Shown here piece after piece: positions 43,510 through 52,967 of a stretch of 64,000 nt of DNA. The stretch spans positions 186,001-250,000 of the forward strand of contig MVIG01000010.1 of NCBI GenBank assembly GCA_002086835.1, read 5' to 3'. Within the stretch, counting starts at the first letter, position 1. Each line of letters starts with the position of its first letter. The notes beneath the pieces are model-generated. The model was not told the origin of the DNA. It was given only the letters and a program-made list of their open reading frames with translations, and did not search any database. Position numbers and translations under genes: made by a program. The stretch comes from Mycolicibacterium porcinum. Its GTDB lineage: Bacteria > Actinomycetota > Actinomycetes > Mycobacteriales > Mycobacteriaceae.

Positions 43510-43576
43510 GTTCAGCAATACTGGACCCCTGACGTGACGCAGGTCACCCATTCGGACGCAAAGGAAGTTTTGGTCG

Positions 43577-45202
43577 TTGAGTTCATCGGTCGGGCGGTCG
43601 GCACCGTCGGCGCGGACACGATGGTGGCCGGGCGGCAGCCTGGCCGGGCGCTTCCTGGTATTCCAGCTGCTGGTGGTCGCGGTGGTGCTGATCGCGGTGG
43701 CCGCGGTATCGGTGACCCAGTCCACCCGGGAGTTCCGGGATGTGCGGGGGCAGCGGATGATCGCGGTCGCCGAGAACATGGCGTCCACACCGATCGTGCG
43801 GGACCGGTACGGCGACCCGTTCGCCGCCCAGGTCCTCGCGCCCGAGGTCGATCGCGCGGTGGCCCTGTCAGGTGCCGAGCTGGCCGAGATCGCCGATCCG
43901 GCCGGAGAAGTGCGCGTGTCGTCGGATCCCGCACGGGTGGGACAAGAACTCGACCTGAGCATCACCCGGGCCGACGAGGGCCGCGCGTGGTCCGGCGACA
44001 CCGACGTCGACGGCACCCATCGGCTGGTGGGCCAGGTCCCCATCCTGGCCGCCGACGGCGCGGTGCTGGCGATCGTCTCGGTCAGCGAGCCGTACCCGTC
44101 GACGTGGGAGTTGTTGGGCGGCGCCGGTGAACGGCTGCTGATCTACCTCGGAATGGGTGCGGCGCTCGGCATGCTCGCGTCATGGCTGTTGTCGCGCCGG
44201 ATCAACCGCCACACCCGCGGTCTGGGCATCGCCGAGCTCGCCAGCCTCGCAGATCACCGGGAAGCCCTGCTGCACAGCATCCGGGAAGGCGTGGTGGCGG
44301 TGAACAACGAGGGCATCATCACGGTGATCAATGACAGTGCGTCCGACCTGCTCGGCATCGGCGCGGACGCCGTCGGCCACCGCGCCGACGAAGTCGGCCT
44401 GGAGGCCGCGGTGGTCACATTCCTGTTGTCCGGCGGGGGAACTCGCGCCGACGAATCCGACGTGGTGATCACCACCCGCACCCGGGTGCTGGCACTCAAT
44501 CGGCGTGCGGCCCGCAGCCAGGGCCAGCGAATCGGTACGGTGACCACCATGCGCGACAGTACCGAGCTGGCCGCACTCCAGGCACAACTGTCCTCACACC
44601 GCAGCGTGACCGATACCCTGCGGGCCCAGACCCACGAGTTCTCGAACCAGCTGCACACCATCTCGGGGCTGGTACAGCTGAGTGAGTTCGATGCCGTGCG
44701 AAACTTGGTGGGCACCTTGACCCGACGCCGCGCCGAGATCAACGAGGCTGTCACCCAGCATGTTTCCGATCCCGCAGTGGCGGCGCTGTTGATCGCCAAG
44801 ACCTCGTTGGCCGCCGAGAGCGGGGTCACCCTCGCCCTGACCGACGACAGCCATCTCAGCGCACTCGACCCGGCCCTGGCAACCGATGTGATCACGTTGC
44901 TGGGCAACCTGATCGACAACGCCGTCGACGTGTCGGTCGGCTCGGCGAACGCCCGTGTCAGCGTTCGCATCGATGGTTCGTCGGGGCTACTGCTGGCCGT
45001 GTCCGATTCGGGACCCGGTGTCCCCGAACACCTTCGGGAATCCATCTTCTCCCGTGGCGTCACGTCCAAAGCCCAGGTGCCTGGCGGCAGGGGCATCGGG
45101 CTGGCCCTGGTGCGCCTGGTGACCGCCCAGCACGGCGGCGAAGTCGAAGTCACCGACGCGCCCGATGGCGGCGCCCTGTTCGTGGTGCGACTCCATGCGT
45201 GA
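43577..45202 (+). CDS. CitA/DcuS-type sensor histidine kinase
   Basis: Membrane sensor of 541 residues starting at TTG (AAGGAAG 9 nt upstream). Two membrane segments (about 24-44 and 183-203) flank an extracytoplasmic PAS/sCACHE domain that would bind a carboxylate ligand (motifs VTQSTREFRDVRGQRMIAVAENM and GQVPILAADGAVLAIVSVSEPY). A cytoplasmic PAS domain follows (HSIREGVVAVNNEGIITVINDSASDLLG). The phosphoacceptor His is in AQTHEFSNQLHTISGL, and the ATPase has LIDNAVDVSV and SGPGVP and GRGIGLALV. Divergent from tctCBA and overlapping its response regulator gene, so it most likely induces the transporter when substrate is present. Confidence 0.92.
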   Translation: MSSSVGRSAPSARTRWWPGGSLAGRFLVFQLLVVAVVLIAVAAVSVTQSTREFRDVRGQRMIAVAENMASTPIVRDRYGDPFAAQVLAPEVDRAVALSGAELAEIADPAGEVRVSSDPARVGQELDLSITRADEGRAWSGDTDVDGTHRLVGQVPILAADGAVLAIVSVSEPYPSTWELLGGAGERLLIYLGMGAALGMLASWLLSRRINRHTRGLGIAELASLADHREALLHSIREGVVAVNNEGIITVINDSASDLLGIGADAVGHRADEVGLEAAVVTFLLSGGGTRADESDVVITTRTRVLALNRRAARSQGQRIGTVTTMRDSTELAALQAQLSSHRSVTDTLRAQTHEFSNQLHTISGLVQLSEFDAVRNLVGTLTRRRAEINEAVTQHVSDPAVAALLIAKTSLAAESGVTLALTDDSHLSALDPALATDVITLLGNLIDNAVDVSVGSANARVSVRIDGSSGLLLAVSDSGPGVPEHLRESIFSRGVTSKAQVPGGRGIGLALVRLVTAQHGGEVEVTDAPDGGALFVVRLHA

Positions 45203-45845
45203 CGTACTGGTGGTCGACGACGACTTCATGGTGGCCGAGATACATCGCCGTTTCGTCGACCGCGTCGACGGCTACCGCACGGTGTCGGTGGCGCGCAACG
45301 GAACCGAGGCGCTCGCGGCAGCTGCCGAACTTCGCCCGGACCTGATCCTGCTCGACGTCTACCTGCCGGACATGACCGGCTTGGAGGTGCTCCGACGACT
45401 GCGGGCCGAGGGCAATCGCGTCGGCGTCATCATGGTCACCGCCGCGCGCGAACTCGACACGGTACGCGGCGCGTTGGACGGCGGAGCCGCCGACTACCTG
45501 ATCAAACCGTTCGAGTTCGACCAACTGCAGGCAAAACTGGCGTCCTTCTCCGCGCGTGCCGAGGCGCTGGCGGCCGAAGGCGGCGTCGATCAATCGACCA
45601 TCGACGCCCTGTTCGGCGGTCCGGTCGCTGCCCTGCCGAAGGGACTGGGGGCCGAAACCGGCCGCCTGGTCATGGACGCGGTCCGCGGCGCGGGTGAGGT
45701 GTCTGCCGCCGAATGCGCTGAACTGGTGGGTATTTCACGTGTCAGCGCGCGCCGCTACCTGGAGTACTACCTGAGCACAGGCGCCCTCGAGCTGCGGTTG
45801 CAGTACGGCGCCGGCCGCCCCGCGCGGCGCTACCGGGCCAAGTAG
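45195..45845 (+). CDS. CitB/DcuR-type response regulator
   Basis: Response regulator of 216 residues. The receiver domain has the acidic pair VVDDD, phosphoacceptor Asp in LILLDVYLPDM, Thr in MVTAARE and Lys in YLIKPFEF. A linker leads to a C-terminal HTH (GEVSAAECAELVGISRVSARRYLEYYL), the form of the CitB/DcuR group. The ATG lies inside the last codons of the kinase gene (8-bp overlap), giving translational coupling. Target: probably the divergent tctCBA operon. Confidence 0.93.
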   Translation: MRDVLVVDDDFMVAEIHRRFVDRVDGYRTVSVARNGTEALAAAAELRPDLILLDVYLPDMTGLEVLRRLRAEGNRVGVIMVTAARELDTVRGALDGGAADYLIKPFEFDQLQAKLASFSARAEALAAEGGVDQSTIDALFGGPVAALPKGLGAETGRLVMDAVRGAGEVSAAECAELVGISRVSARRYLEYYLSTGALELRLQYGAGRPARRYRAK

Positions 45846-45962
45846 TCGCACCTGGAGAATGAACTGAGGTGGCGGGCTACTCACGCCCCGCGGCGACATC
45901 GCGACCAGCATCGAGATCAACGGGTGCCGGCCCGAACACGCGGAGGCTGTCATGCAGCCTGA

Positions 45963-45981
45963 AGGTCCAAAAAGTGGACCT
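45963..45981. terminator. Small inverted repeat between regulator and amidotransferase genes
   Basis: AGGTCCA (45963-45969) and TGGACCT (45975-45981) form a perfect 7-bp stem with loop AAAAG in the 174-bp gap after the response regulator. It may be a weak terminator of that operon or an operator of the next gene, which starts 39 bp later. The rest of the gap is featureless to me. Confidence 0.35.
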
Positions 45982-46019
45982 GAAGTGCGAACGCCGGCGG
46001 GTATCGAAATAATGGCGGT

Positions 46020-46742
46020 GTGACACCCAAGGTTCTGTTCCTGCGCAACGACTGCACGGCCACCGAGGCCATGCTCGCCGACGTCTTCACCGAGTGCGGA
46101 TTCGAGATCGACACCTTCGACGTCGTCCCGCCCGAGCGCGACGACCACCCCGCCGGTGACGTCACCTTCCCCGACCCGACCCACTACGACGTGATCGTTC
46201 CGCTGGGCGCGCGCTGGGAGGCCTACGACGAAGCCCTGGTCAACAGCTGGGTTGGAGCCGAGATGGCCATGGTGCGCCGCGCGGTCGAATCCGGGGTCGG
46301 CGTGCTCGGTGTGTGCTTCGGCGGGCAACTCATCGCCCAGGCCCTTGGTGGATCCGTCAGCAGGTCACCCGAGCCCGAGATCGGCTGGTACGACGTGGCC
46401 ACCGATGATGAGCGGCTGGTTCCCGGTGGCCGGTGGTTCCAGTGGCACTTCGACCGCTGGACCCTTCCGCCCGGGGCCACCGAGATCGCCCGCACGCCCG
46501 ACGCCTCACAGGCGTTCGTCCTCGGTACCGCCCTGGCGCTACAGTTTCACCCCGAGCTCGATTCGGAGCTGTTGGAAGTCTGGTTGACCCACGACCGCGA
46601 CGACTCAGTAGCCGGAATCGGCCGTAGCCACGACGAATTACGCTTGCAAACAAAGGAATTCACCGACGACGCGGCCGCCCGGCTGCGCACGCTGGTCCGC
46701 GGCTTCCTGAACCGGGTGGTCCGGGCACAGCCGTCGACGTAG
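46020..46742 (+). CDS. Type 1 glutamine amidotransferase family protein
   Basis: Class I glutamine amidotransferase fold of 240 residues starting at GTG. The catalytic triad is visible: Cys in GVLGVCFGGQLIAQALGG (nucleophile elbow) and the His-x-Glu pair in LQFHPELDSE. Members act alone as gamma-glutamyl hydrolases or supply ammonia to a partner; no synthetase partner is next to it. It resembles the GuaA-domain-like proteins of mycobacteria with unknown substrates. Single gene between the two-component system and the phosphoribosyltransferase. The start has no strong ribosome binding site. Confidence 0.87.
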   Translation: MTPKVLFLRNDCTATEAMLADVFTECGFEIDTFDVVPPERDDHPAGDVTFPDPTHYDVIVPLGARWEAYDEALVNSWVGAEMAMVRRAVESGVGVLGVCFGGQLIAQALGGSVSRSPEPEIGWYDVATDDERLVPGGRWFQWHFDRWTLPPGATEIARTPDASQAFVLGTALALQFHPELDSELLEVWLTHDRDDSVAGIGRSHDELRLQTKEFTDDAAARLRTLVRGFLNRVVRAQPST

Positions 46743-46787
46743 GCTGGCATCAGCCGGCGGATTCTCCGAGCGCCGGCGCCAACTCTG

Positions 46788-47456
46788 ATGAACGCGTGGA
46801 GTCTGCGAACCGGCAGAGATCGCATCTACCAGGACCGCCACGAAGCGGGCCGGGTCCTGGCCGACCAACTGATGCCCTATCGGGACCGGCCCGACACGCT
46901 CGTCCTGGGCCTGGCCCGGGGCGGGGTCCCGATCGCCGCCGTAGTCGCCTCCCGCCTCCACGCGCCGCTCGATGTCTTCGTGGTCCGCAAGCTGGGTGTG
47001 CCCCAGTGGCCGGAACTAGCCATGGGCGCGGTGGCCTCCGGCGGCGGTCTGGTGCTCAACGACGGCCTGGTGGATCGCCTCGGTATCAACGACGACACGA
47101 TCGTCGAGACCATCCATCATGAGACCGCCGAAATCGAGCGCCGGGAGCAGGCCTACCGCGGAGGGCGTCCGGCTCCGGAGCTCTCCGGCAGGACGGTGAT
47201 CCTGGTCGACGACGGTATCGCCACCGGCGCCACGATGCTGGCCGCGGTTCGCGCTGTCCGGGCCGCCGCGCGGGTCGTGGTGGCGGTACCCGTGGGTCCG
47301 CCCACCCTGAGCAGCCAGCTGCGGGATGAGGCTGACGAAGTGGTGTGCGCGAGCACCCCGGCGATGTTCGAAGCCGTGGGTCAAGCGTTCGTGGATTTTC
47401 ACCAGGTCAGCGACGACGAGGTGCGCCGCCTGCTGGCCGGACCCAGCGCGGGTTAG
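46788..47456 (+). CDS. Phosphoribosyltransferase family protein (Rv2143-like)
   Basis: Protein of 222 residues with the type I phosphoribosyltransferase signature VILVDDGIATGATMLAAV that binds PRPP, plus the N-terminal LARGGVPIAAVVASRL and the segment VVRKLGVPQWPELAMGAVASGG. The homologue next to the wag31 region in M. tuberculosis is Rv2143. Substrate unknown; the family often turns out to be regulatory or to act on unusual bases. Its stop overlaps the convergent membrane protein gene by 4 bp. The gene marks the right edge of the accessory region. Confidence 0.87.
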   Translation: MNAWSLRTGRDRIYQDRHEAGRVLADQLMPYRDRPDTLVLGLARGGVPIAAVVASRLHAPLDVFVVRKLGVPQWPELAMGAVASGGGLVLNDGLVDRLGINDDTIVETIHHETAEIERREQAYRGGRPAPELSGRTVILVDDGIATGATMLAAVRAVRAAARVVVAVPVGPPTLSSQLRDEADEVVCASTPAMFEAVGQAFVDFHQVSDDEVRRLLAGPSAG

Positions 47457-47824
47457 TTCTTGTGCTGCTCGGTGGAATCGTCGGCCTCGACGTCCACATC
47501 TGCGGCGTCGGACTCCACGGCGACATCTGATTCCGGCTCGGCGACCAACTCTTCCGGGTAGTCCACCGGAGCGTCCACCGCGTCGAAGGTATCCGTCGTC
47601 TCGGTCGCGCCGGCGTCATCCGTGTCCGAGACCGCGGCGGCCTCTTCGTCGTCACCGGACTTCGCGCCGCGTGAGCGTTCCCGCAGGGCGTCGACGATCA
47701 GCAGCAGCACACCGATCACGCTGGCACCGATACAGACCCAGGCGATCAGCTCATTGCTGGTGACCACCGCGGTCACCAGCGCAGCCAGGCCGATGACGGC
47801 AAGCACGAGCGCAATGATCAACAT
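47453..47824 (-). CDS. Small membrane protein with acidic tail (Rv2144c-like)
   Basis: Protein of 123 residues. Two hydrophobic helices at the N-terminus (LIIALVLAVIGLAALVTAVV and WVCIGASVIGVLLLIVDAL) place it in the cytoplasmic membrane; a basic patch (RERSRGAK) is followed by about 75 very acidic residues rich in Asp, Glu, Ala and Val. It matches the position and kind of Rv2144c beside wag31. Role unknown, but its place at the end of the division cluster suggests an envelope function. Confidence 0.82.
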   Translation of the reverse strand: MLIIALVLAVIGLAALVTAVVTSNELIAWVCIGASVIGVLLLIVDALRERSRGAKSGDDEEAAAVSDTDDAGATETTDTFDAVDAPVDYPEELVAEPESDVAVESDAADVDVEADDSTEQHKN

Positions 47825-47895
47825 CGTTCAACCCTAAGTGTGGTGGCCCGGGATCGGGCCGATTCACGACAGTGCGCGGACGTCAGTCGTGCCGG

Positions 47896-48717
47896 TTAGT
47901 TGTTACCGCGGTTGAACTGGCTGAAACCGCCCGCCGAGTCGTTGTTGGCGCTGGAGTCCACGGGCGCGGCCGAACCGCGCTGGCCCAGCTCTTCCAGCTG
48001 AGACTCGAGATAGGTCTTCAGACGCGTCCGGTACTCACGCTCGAACGTGCGCAGCTGCTCCAGACGGCCCTCGAGGACCGTGCGCTGCTGGTTGATCGTG
48101 CCCATGATCTCCGAGTGCTTGCGCTCGGCGTCGGCCTGCAGGGCATCCGCCTTCTCCTGCGCCTGCCGCAACTGGGTCTCCGAACGGGTCTGCGCGTCCG
48201 CCAGCATGGCGTCGGCACGGGTCCGGGCCTCCGAGACGGTGGTCTCGGCGGTCTTGCGGGCATCGCTGACCATGGCATCAGCCTGGGCCCGGGCATCCGA
48301 GAGCAGCTTCTCCGACTCGGCCTTGGCCGTGGAGGTCAGCCGGTCGGCGGTGTCCTGCGCCAGGCTGAGCACCCGGGCGGCACGCACTGCGGTGTCCTCG
48401 CTGGGCGGCGCGGCAGGGGCGACCGGCGCCGCCGGGGCCTCGTACACCGGCTGGGGCGCCGGGGTCGGCTCGGGCTCCGGCTCGTAGAGCGGGATCGACT
48501 TGGCGGCCGAAGCGCCACCGCCGGCCTGTGCCGATGCCAGCTCCTGATCGAGCTCGGACACCCGCTGCCGGAGATCGGCGTTTTCCTCGATGAGCCGAGT
48601 CAGCTCGTTCTCAACCAGATCGAGAAAGGCATCGACCTCGTCCTCGTTGTAGCCACGTTTGCCGATGGGCGGCTTGCTGAACGCGACGTTATGGACGTCC
48701 GCTGGTGTGAGCGGCAT
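47896..48717 (-). CDS. wag31: DivIVA-like polar growth protein Wag31
   Basis: Essential tropomyosin-like scaffold that gathers at the cell pole and directs polar cell-wall synthesis. The 273-residue protein begins with the conserved DivIVA lipid-binding domain ([37 protein letters not shown]). A Pro/Glu-rich linker ([19 protein letters not shown], about residues 80-110) follows, then a long coiled coil to residue about 245 with repeated heptads, and a Ser/Asn tail. In M. tuberculosis the linker side is phosphorylated by Ser/Thr kinases. The gene has its own upstream gap of 205 bp with a possible promoter. Confidence 0.96.
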   Translation of the reverse strand: MPLTPADVHNVAFSKPPIGKRGYNEDEVDAFLDLVENELTRLIEENADLRQRVSELDQELASAQAGGGASAAKSIPLYEPEPEPTPAPQPVYEAPAAPVAPAAPPSEDTAVRAARVLSLAQDTADRLTSTAKAESEKLLSDARAQADAMVSDARKTAETTVSEARTRADAMLADAQTRSETQLRQAQEKADALQADAERKHSEIMGTINQQRTVLEGRLEQLRTFEREYRTRLKTYLESQLEELGQRGSAAPVDSSANNDSAGGFSQFNRGNN

Positions 48718-48922
48718 TGTCTGCCCCCTTGAAGTCTTGGACCGTCAACCGATCTCAAAGTGTAAAGCCTCGCTTGATCGCAACTGGAGTCCATCCTGTC
48801 ACACCAGACCCGGCGGTTGCAGTGGAGGCCTATTTTTAAGAACGAATTTCAATCTTCTTACGCAATTGTGGACCATTCGGCAAACGGCGAGACCGCCTCG
48901 GACCACGGCTCGCGTCGAGCGT
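48718..48922 (-). promoter_or_regulatory. wag31 upstream region with possible promoter
   Basis: TACACT (48759-48764, read on the - strand) lies about 42 nt upstream of the wag31 start within GGCTTTACACTTTGAG and suits a mycobacterial -10 element. No good -35 box is visible. The upstream half is AT-richer than its surroundings, with a TTTTTAAG/CTTAAAAATAG stretch. It separates wag31 from yggT, so wag31 is probably transcribed on its own as well. Confidence 0.35.
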
Positions 48923-49228
48923 CTACATCGCCGCGTTGAACGCCAACTGCATCCCGATGAACGCCGCGAGCAGCAGGACCATGATCGACAGATCGAACCG
49001 CACGGCGCCTATCGTGAGCTGGGGAATGAGCCGCCGCAGAAGTTTCACGGGCGGGTCGGTCACGGTCATGATGAGCTCCAGCACGACGACGGTCAGACCC
49101 TTGGGGTGCCAGTCGCGGCTGAAGGACCGGATGAACTCGACGACGACGCGCGCGATGAGCAGCAGCCAGAAGATGAACAGCGCGAAACCGAGAATTTCGA
49201 AGAACAGCGACAACTGAGCCGACCTCAC
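48923..49228 (-). CDS. YggT family membrane protein (Rv2146c-like)
   Basis: Membrane protein of 101 residues with two hydrophobic segments: LFFEILGFALFIFWLLLIARVVVEF at the N-terminus and LSIMVLLLAAFIGMQLAF at the C-terminus, joined by the conserved loop SRDWHPKGL with TDPPVKLLRRLIP. Close to Rv2146c. I place the start at the GTG at 49228, which gives the usual family length; the frame stays open to 49276. YggT proteins are linked to division and envelope stress, and the gene lies between sepF and wag31. Confidence 0.88.
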   Translation of the reverse strand: MRSAQLSLFFEILGFALFIFWLLLIARVVVEFIRSFSRDWHPKGLTVVVLELIMTVTDPPVKLLRRLIPQLTIGAVRFDLSIMVLLLAAFIGMQLAFNAAM

Positions 49229-49370
49229 TACAGCAGGATGTGTGACATTGGATACAGGTCGCCGTAGGCCGGACACATCTCACACAGAAGACGTGGTCAA
49301 CCGATAGTGCGACGCCGCCAGCCTACCGGGCCCGCACCGGGCGCCCGGTGCGTGCGGCGGCGTCACGACA

Positions 49371-50012
49371 TCACTGATACGCGTAGAAGCCGGCCTCGGC
49401 GATCCGGCGTCGCTGCTCGGCGCTGACGTCGACGTCAGCCGGCGACAGCAGGAACACCTTGGTGGCCACCTTGTCGAAGGAGCCGCGCAGTGCGAATGCC
49501 AGACCGGCCGCGAAGTCGACCAGACGCTTGGCATCGGCGTTGTCCATCGACACCAGGTCCATGATCACCGGGGTGCCGTCACGGAACCGTTCGCCGATGG
49601 TGCGAGCCTCGCTGTAGTCCTTGGGCCGCAGCGTGGTGATCTTCGCCAGCGGGCTGCCCGCCTCGAACAGCTCTGCCATCCGGCGCGGGTCCATTGCCAG
49701 GGAACCGCGGGTGGAACCGGCGAGCGAGCCGAGACGCGGTGCGGGCCGGTCGAATTCGCGGGGGGTGCGCATCCGGGTATCGAACCGCTGTTCGTCGGCG
49801 AAGCCGCCGCCCGGGTAGCCGCCCCGATAGGCCGGGCCCTCGTCGTACTCGGGGCCCTCGTAGCCGTAGCCGTCTTCCTCGAAGCGCTCGTCACGGGGCC
49901 GGCGAGCGTAGCTGCGGGCAGCTCCGCGGTCGTCGTCTTCGTAGTACTCGTCGTCGTAGTCCTCCATCGGCGCCATGCCGAAGTAGGCCTTGACCTTGTG
50001 CAGTGTGCTCAT
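49371..50012 (-). CDS. sepF: Cell division protein SepF
   Basis: FtsZ-binding membrane anchor of the division ring, 213 residues. It starts with an amphipathic membrane-targeting helix ([13 protein letters not shown]). A long acidic, Tyr/Asp/Gly-rich disordered segment ([11 protein letters not shown], about residues 15-115) and then the conserved SepF core follow ([58 protein letters not shown]). The ATG at 50012 overlaps the yggS stop by 4 bp. Corresponds to Rv2147c. The disordered part is longer than in many firmicute SepFs, as usual for mycobacteria. Confidence 0.95.
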   Translation of the reverse strand: MSTLHKVKAYFGMAPMEDYDDEYYEDDDRGAARSYARRPRDERFEEDGYGYEGPEYDEGPAYRGGYPGGGFADEQRFDTRMRTPREFDRPAPRLGSLAGSTRGSLAMDPRRMAELFEAGSPLAKITTLRPKDYSEARTIGERFRDGTPVIMDLVSMDNADAKRLVDFAAGLAFALRGSFDKVATKVFLLSPADVDVSAEQRRRIAEAGFYAYQ

Positions 50013-50839
50013 CTCGGCGACCCTTCTGCGGACGGTGGTGGTGGTGTCTGTGATGAAGATGTGACTGGAGTGACTACTGCGGGTGACGTTAGCGGGCGTT
50101 GCCCCATGAGCGCGGTACCGACACGCACACACGTCGATCCGTGTTTGACCGCGCTTTCGAGATCACCGGACATCCCGGCGGACAGTTCGAGCCGGTGCTG
50201 GTAGTCGCGCTGCACGCGCTCCCGCTCGGCGGCGAGGCGCGCGAATGCGTCATCGGGATCCCATTCCAGCGGTGGGATTCCCATCAGTCCGACGAACTCC
50301 AACCCCTCGGCGGCGTTCGCTGACCCACAGATTTCGTCGACGAGAGCAGGCGCATTCACGTCGACACCGCCCCGCTCGGTATCTCCGTCGAGGCTGATCT
50401 GGATGTAGACCCGCAGCGGCCGGGGCCGCGCTCCGGCGGCCAGCGCCTCACCGGCGGCCCGGTCCAGCGCGGTCAGCAGGCGCACGCTGTCGACCGAGTG
50501 CGCGGTGTGCGCCCAGCCCGCGACGGCCCGCGCCTTCTTCCGCTGGATGCGCCCCACCATGTGCCAGCGAATCGGCACATCCGGTAATTCCGCGCGCACA
50601 TTCGCGACTTTCTCGGCGGCCTCTTGTTCGCGGGATTCACCGAATGCCAGGCACCCTAATTGGTTGAGAATAATGACATCGGTAGCCGGAAAGTATTTCG
50701 TAATCGGAAGCAATTCGATTTCATTTACATTTCGCCCGACCGATTCTGCGGCACGTGCCAGGCGCGCCCGCGCCGCACCGAGCGCGGCGGTCAACTCGGC
50801 CGTCCGATCGGCATCACGCCCGCGCTGCACGGTGCTCAT
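50009..50839 (-). CDS. YggS family PLP-binding protein
   Basis: Pyridoxal-phosphate homeostasis protein of 276 residues. The PLP lysine is in [13 protein letters not shown], and the family segments [53 protein letters not shown] and the phosphate-binding end [12 protein letters not shown] are visible. It forms a single PLP barrel without a known enzymatic activity and buffers PLP. The ATG at 50839 is chosen over the longer open frame. Corresponds to Rv2148c. The Pro/Ser-rich C-terminal extension ([13 protein letters not shown]) is additional. Confidence 0.93.
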   Translation of the reverse strand: MSTVQRGRDADRTAELTAALGAARARLARAAESVGRNVNEIELLPITKYFPATDVIILNQLGCLAFGESREQEAAEKVANVRAELPDVPIRWHMVGRIQRKKARAVAGWAHTAHSVDSVRLLTALDRAAGEALAAGARPRPLRVYIQISLDGDTERGGVDVNAPALVDEICGSANAAEGLEFVGLMGIPPLEWDPDDAFARLAAERERVQRDYQHRLELSAGMSGDLESAVKHGSTCVRVGTALMGQRPLTSPAVVTPVTSSSQTPPPPSAEGSPR

Positions 50840-50873
50840 CTCACACTCACTCCAGGCTCGTTCTCCGGTTCGT

Positions 50874-51584
50874 TCACCGGGGCTGCTCCATCCACACCAC
50901 ACTCGCCAGTCGTCCGGTCGGAGCGTCGCGCCGATGGCTGAACAGCGCGCGATCGGCCACCGTGCACCTCGGGTCCACGTCGATCGCCGTGACACCCAAA
51001 TCCGTTAATTGCCGGGCAATTCCGGCCCGCAGATCCAGGCCGGGCGTGCCCCGAGAGGTGGTGGTCCGCGAGCCGGGCAGGGCCGCCTCCACCTCGGCCG
51101 CCATCTGTTCGGGCACCTCGTAGTTGGCCCCGCTCACCGCGGGTCCGAGCAGTACCGAGATGTCCCCCACATGCGCGCCTGCGGCCTGCATCGCCTCCAC
51201 TGTGCGGGGCACGATGCCCTTCTCGGCGCCGACCCGCCCGGCATGAACTGCCGCGATGACCCCGGCCCGGGCATCGCCCATTAATACCGGGACACAATCG
51301 GCGGTCACCACGACCAAAGCCAAACCCGGGGTCGACGTCACCAATGCGTCGGCATTATCGACCGCGGAGTCCCGCGGCCCGTCCACGGTGACGACATGAT
51401 CGCTGTGTACCTGATTCATCCAGACCAGCGCATCGGCCCCGACGGCGGCGGCCAGCCGCCGCCGGTTCTGGGCCACCGCTCGCGGGTCGTCGCCGACATG
51501 GTCGCCGAGGTTGAACGAATCGAAGGGCGGGGCCGAGACGCCGCCGGCGCGGGTTGTCGTCACCCGCCGAATACGCACACTCAC
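50874..51584 (-). CDS. pgeF: Peptidoglycan editing factor PgeF (YfiH family)
   Basis: Zinc-dependent hydrolase of 236 residues that in E. coli removes wrongly incorporated L-Ser from peptidoglycan precursors; formerly called laccase or DUF152. Metal/catalytic residues are His in MNQVHSDHV, Cys in VVTADCVPVL and His in AAVHAGRVGAEKG. The GTG at 51584 is chosen; it has GGGAA just upstream and starts the usual VSVRIRRVTTTRAGG. It lies 34 bp after ftsZ and 34 bp before yggS, inside the division operon as in M. tuberculosis (Rv2149c). Confidence 0.92.
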   Translation of the reverse strand: MSVRIRRVTTTRAGGVSAPPFDSFNLGDHVGDDPRAVAQNRRRLAAAVGADALVWMNQVHSDHVVTVDGPRDSAVDNADALVTSTPGLALVVVTADCVPVLMGDARAGVIAAVHAGRVGAEKGIVPRTVEAMQAAGAHVGDISVLLGPAVSGANYEVPEQMAAEVEAALPGSRTTTSRGTPGLDLRAGIARQLTDLGVTAIDVDPRCTVADRALFSHRRDAPTGRLASVVWMEQPR

Positions 51585-51618
51585 GTTCCCAGTATCCGGA
51601 CCCGCCGTGGGGCCCGGC

Positions 51619-52779
51619 TCAGTGCCGCATGAACGGCGGGACGTCGACATCGTCGTCGGAGATGCCGCCGTCTCCGTCGCCACCGACACTCACGGTGGCT
51701 CCGTTCGTGTGTGCCGGGACGCTCGCCGCGTCGTTAGGTTCGAACAGCGAGGTGGTCACCTTGCCGGACCGGGCCGAGGCGATCGGCTGGGTCGGTGCCG
51801 CACTGGGGCTGACCACCGGCTTGCGGCTGGGGCCTGCCATGTCGAAGCCGGCCGCGATGACCGTGACCCGGACCTCGTCGCCCAGCGAGTCGTCGATGAC
51901 GGTGCCGAAGATGATGTTGGCCTCGGGATGCGCCGCATCCTGGACCAGCGAGGCGGCCTCGTTGATCTCGAACAGGCCCAGGTCACTGCCGCCGGCCACC
52001 GACAACAGCACGCCCTGCGCGCCCTCCATCGAGGCCTCCAGCAGCGGGGAGTTGATCGCGATCTCGGCCGCCTTGAGCGCGCGACCGTCTCCGCGTGCCG
52101 AGCCGATGCCCATCAGCGCCGTACCCGCCCCGCTCATCACGCCCTTGACGTCGGCGAAGTCGACGTTGATCAGGCCAGGGGTGGTGATCAGGTCGGTGAT
52201 GCCCTGGACACCGTTGAGCAGCACCTCGTCGGCGCTGCGGAAGGCGTCCATCAACGACACCGCGGCGTCGCCCATCTGGAGCAGCCGGTCGTTGGGGATG
52301 ACGATCAGGGTGTCGCAGCTTTCGCGCAGCGTCTGGATGCCGTTCTCGGCCTGGTTGCTTCGCCGCTTGCCCTCGAACGAGAACGGCCGCGTCACCACGC
52401 CGACGGTCAACGCGCCGAGCTTGCGTGCGATCGATGCGACGACGGGTGCGCCACCGGTTCCGGTGCCGCCGCCCTCGCCCGCGGTGACGAACACCATGTC
52501 GGCGCCGCGCAGCAGCTCCTCGATGTCGTCCTTGGCGTCCTCGGCAGCCTTGCGGCCCACTTCGGGATCCGCGCCGGCGCCGAGTCCGCGGGTGGAATCG
52601 CGGCCCACGTCGAGTTTGACGTCCGCGTCGCTCATCAGCAGTGCCTGTGCGTCGGTGTTGATCGCGATGAACTCGACGCCCTTGAGGCCCTGTTCGATCA
52701 TCCGGTTGACGGCGTTGACACCGCCGCCGCCGATACCAACCACCTTGATTACCGCGAGGTAGTTATGCGGGGGGGTCAT
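51619..52779 (-). CDS. ftsZ: Cell division GTPase FtsZ
   Basis: Tubulin-like GTPase that builds the division ring, 386 residues. The G-box [14 protein letters not shown] (about residue 105), the N-terminal [15 protein letters not shown], the T7 loop region ([17 protein letters not shown]) and the C-terminal peptide [12 protein letters not shown], which binds SepF/FtsW-type partners, are all present. ATG at 52779 has GGGAGGAAG 8-9 nt upstream. The C-terminal linker (about 315-370) is disordered. Preceded by a 188-bp regulatory gap after ftsQ. Confidence 0.98.
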   Translation of the reverse strand: MTPPHNYLAVIKVVGIGGGGVNAVNRMIEQGLKGVEFIAINTDAQALLMSDADVKLDVGRDSTRGLGAGADPEVGRKAAEDAKDDIEELLRGADMVFVTAGEGGGTGTGGAPVVASIARKLGALTVGVVTRPFSFEGKRRSNQAENGIQTLRESCDTLIVIPNDRLLQMGDAAVSLMDAFRSADEVLLNGVQGITDLITTPGLINVDFADVKGVMSGAGTALMGIGSARGDGRALKAAEIAINSPLLEASMEGAQGVLLSVAGGSDLGLFEINEAASLVQDAAHPEANIIFGTVIDDSLGDEVRVTVIAAGFDMAGPSRKPVVSPSAAPTQPIASARSGKVTTSLFEPNDAASVPAHTNGATVSVGGDGDGGISDDDVDVPPFMRH

Positions 52780-52967
52780 GGATCGTCTTCCTCCCAAGTC
52801 GGGTGTTAACAGTGCTTCTGTCGCCGAATCCTGCTGGGCAAACCCTCAACCTCAACCATAGGCTTAGAGTTATGTCAAGTAGTTCCGCGCAAACAGAACG
52901 GTAGGGGGCCGACGCCGGTGATCGCGTCAGGCGCGCCGACGCGCCGCGCGGCAATTTTTCGTCGGAT
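52780..52967 (-). promoter_or_regulatory. ftsZ promoter region
   Basis: The gap between ftsQ and ftsZ carries TTGACA (52873-52878, - strand) and TATGGT (52855-52860, - strand) only 12 nt apart, followed by the TTGAGG-TTGAGG direct repeat. This element should hold one or more ftsZ promoters, although the spacing is short for a standard SigA site. A GC-rich hairpin GGCGCG-4 nt-CGCGCC (52930-52945) near the ftsQ end may weaken read-through from upstream. Confidence 0.45.
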
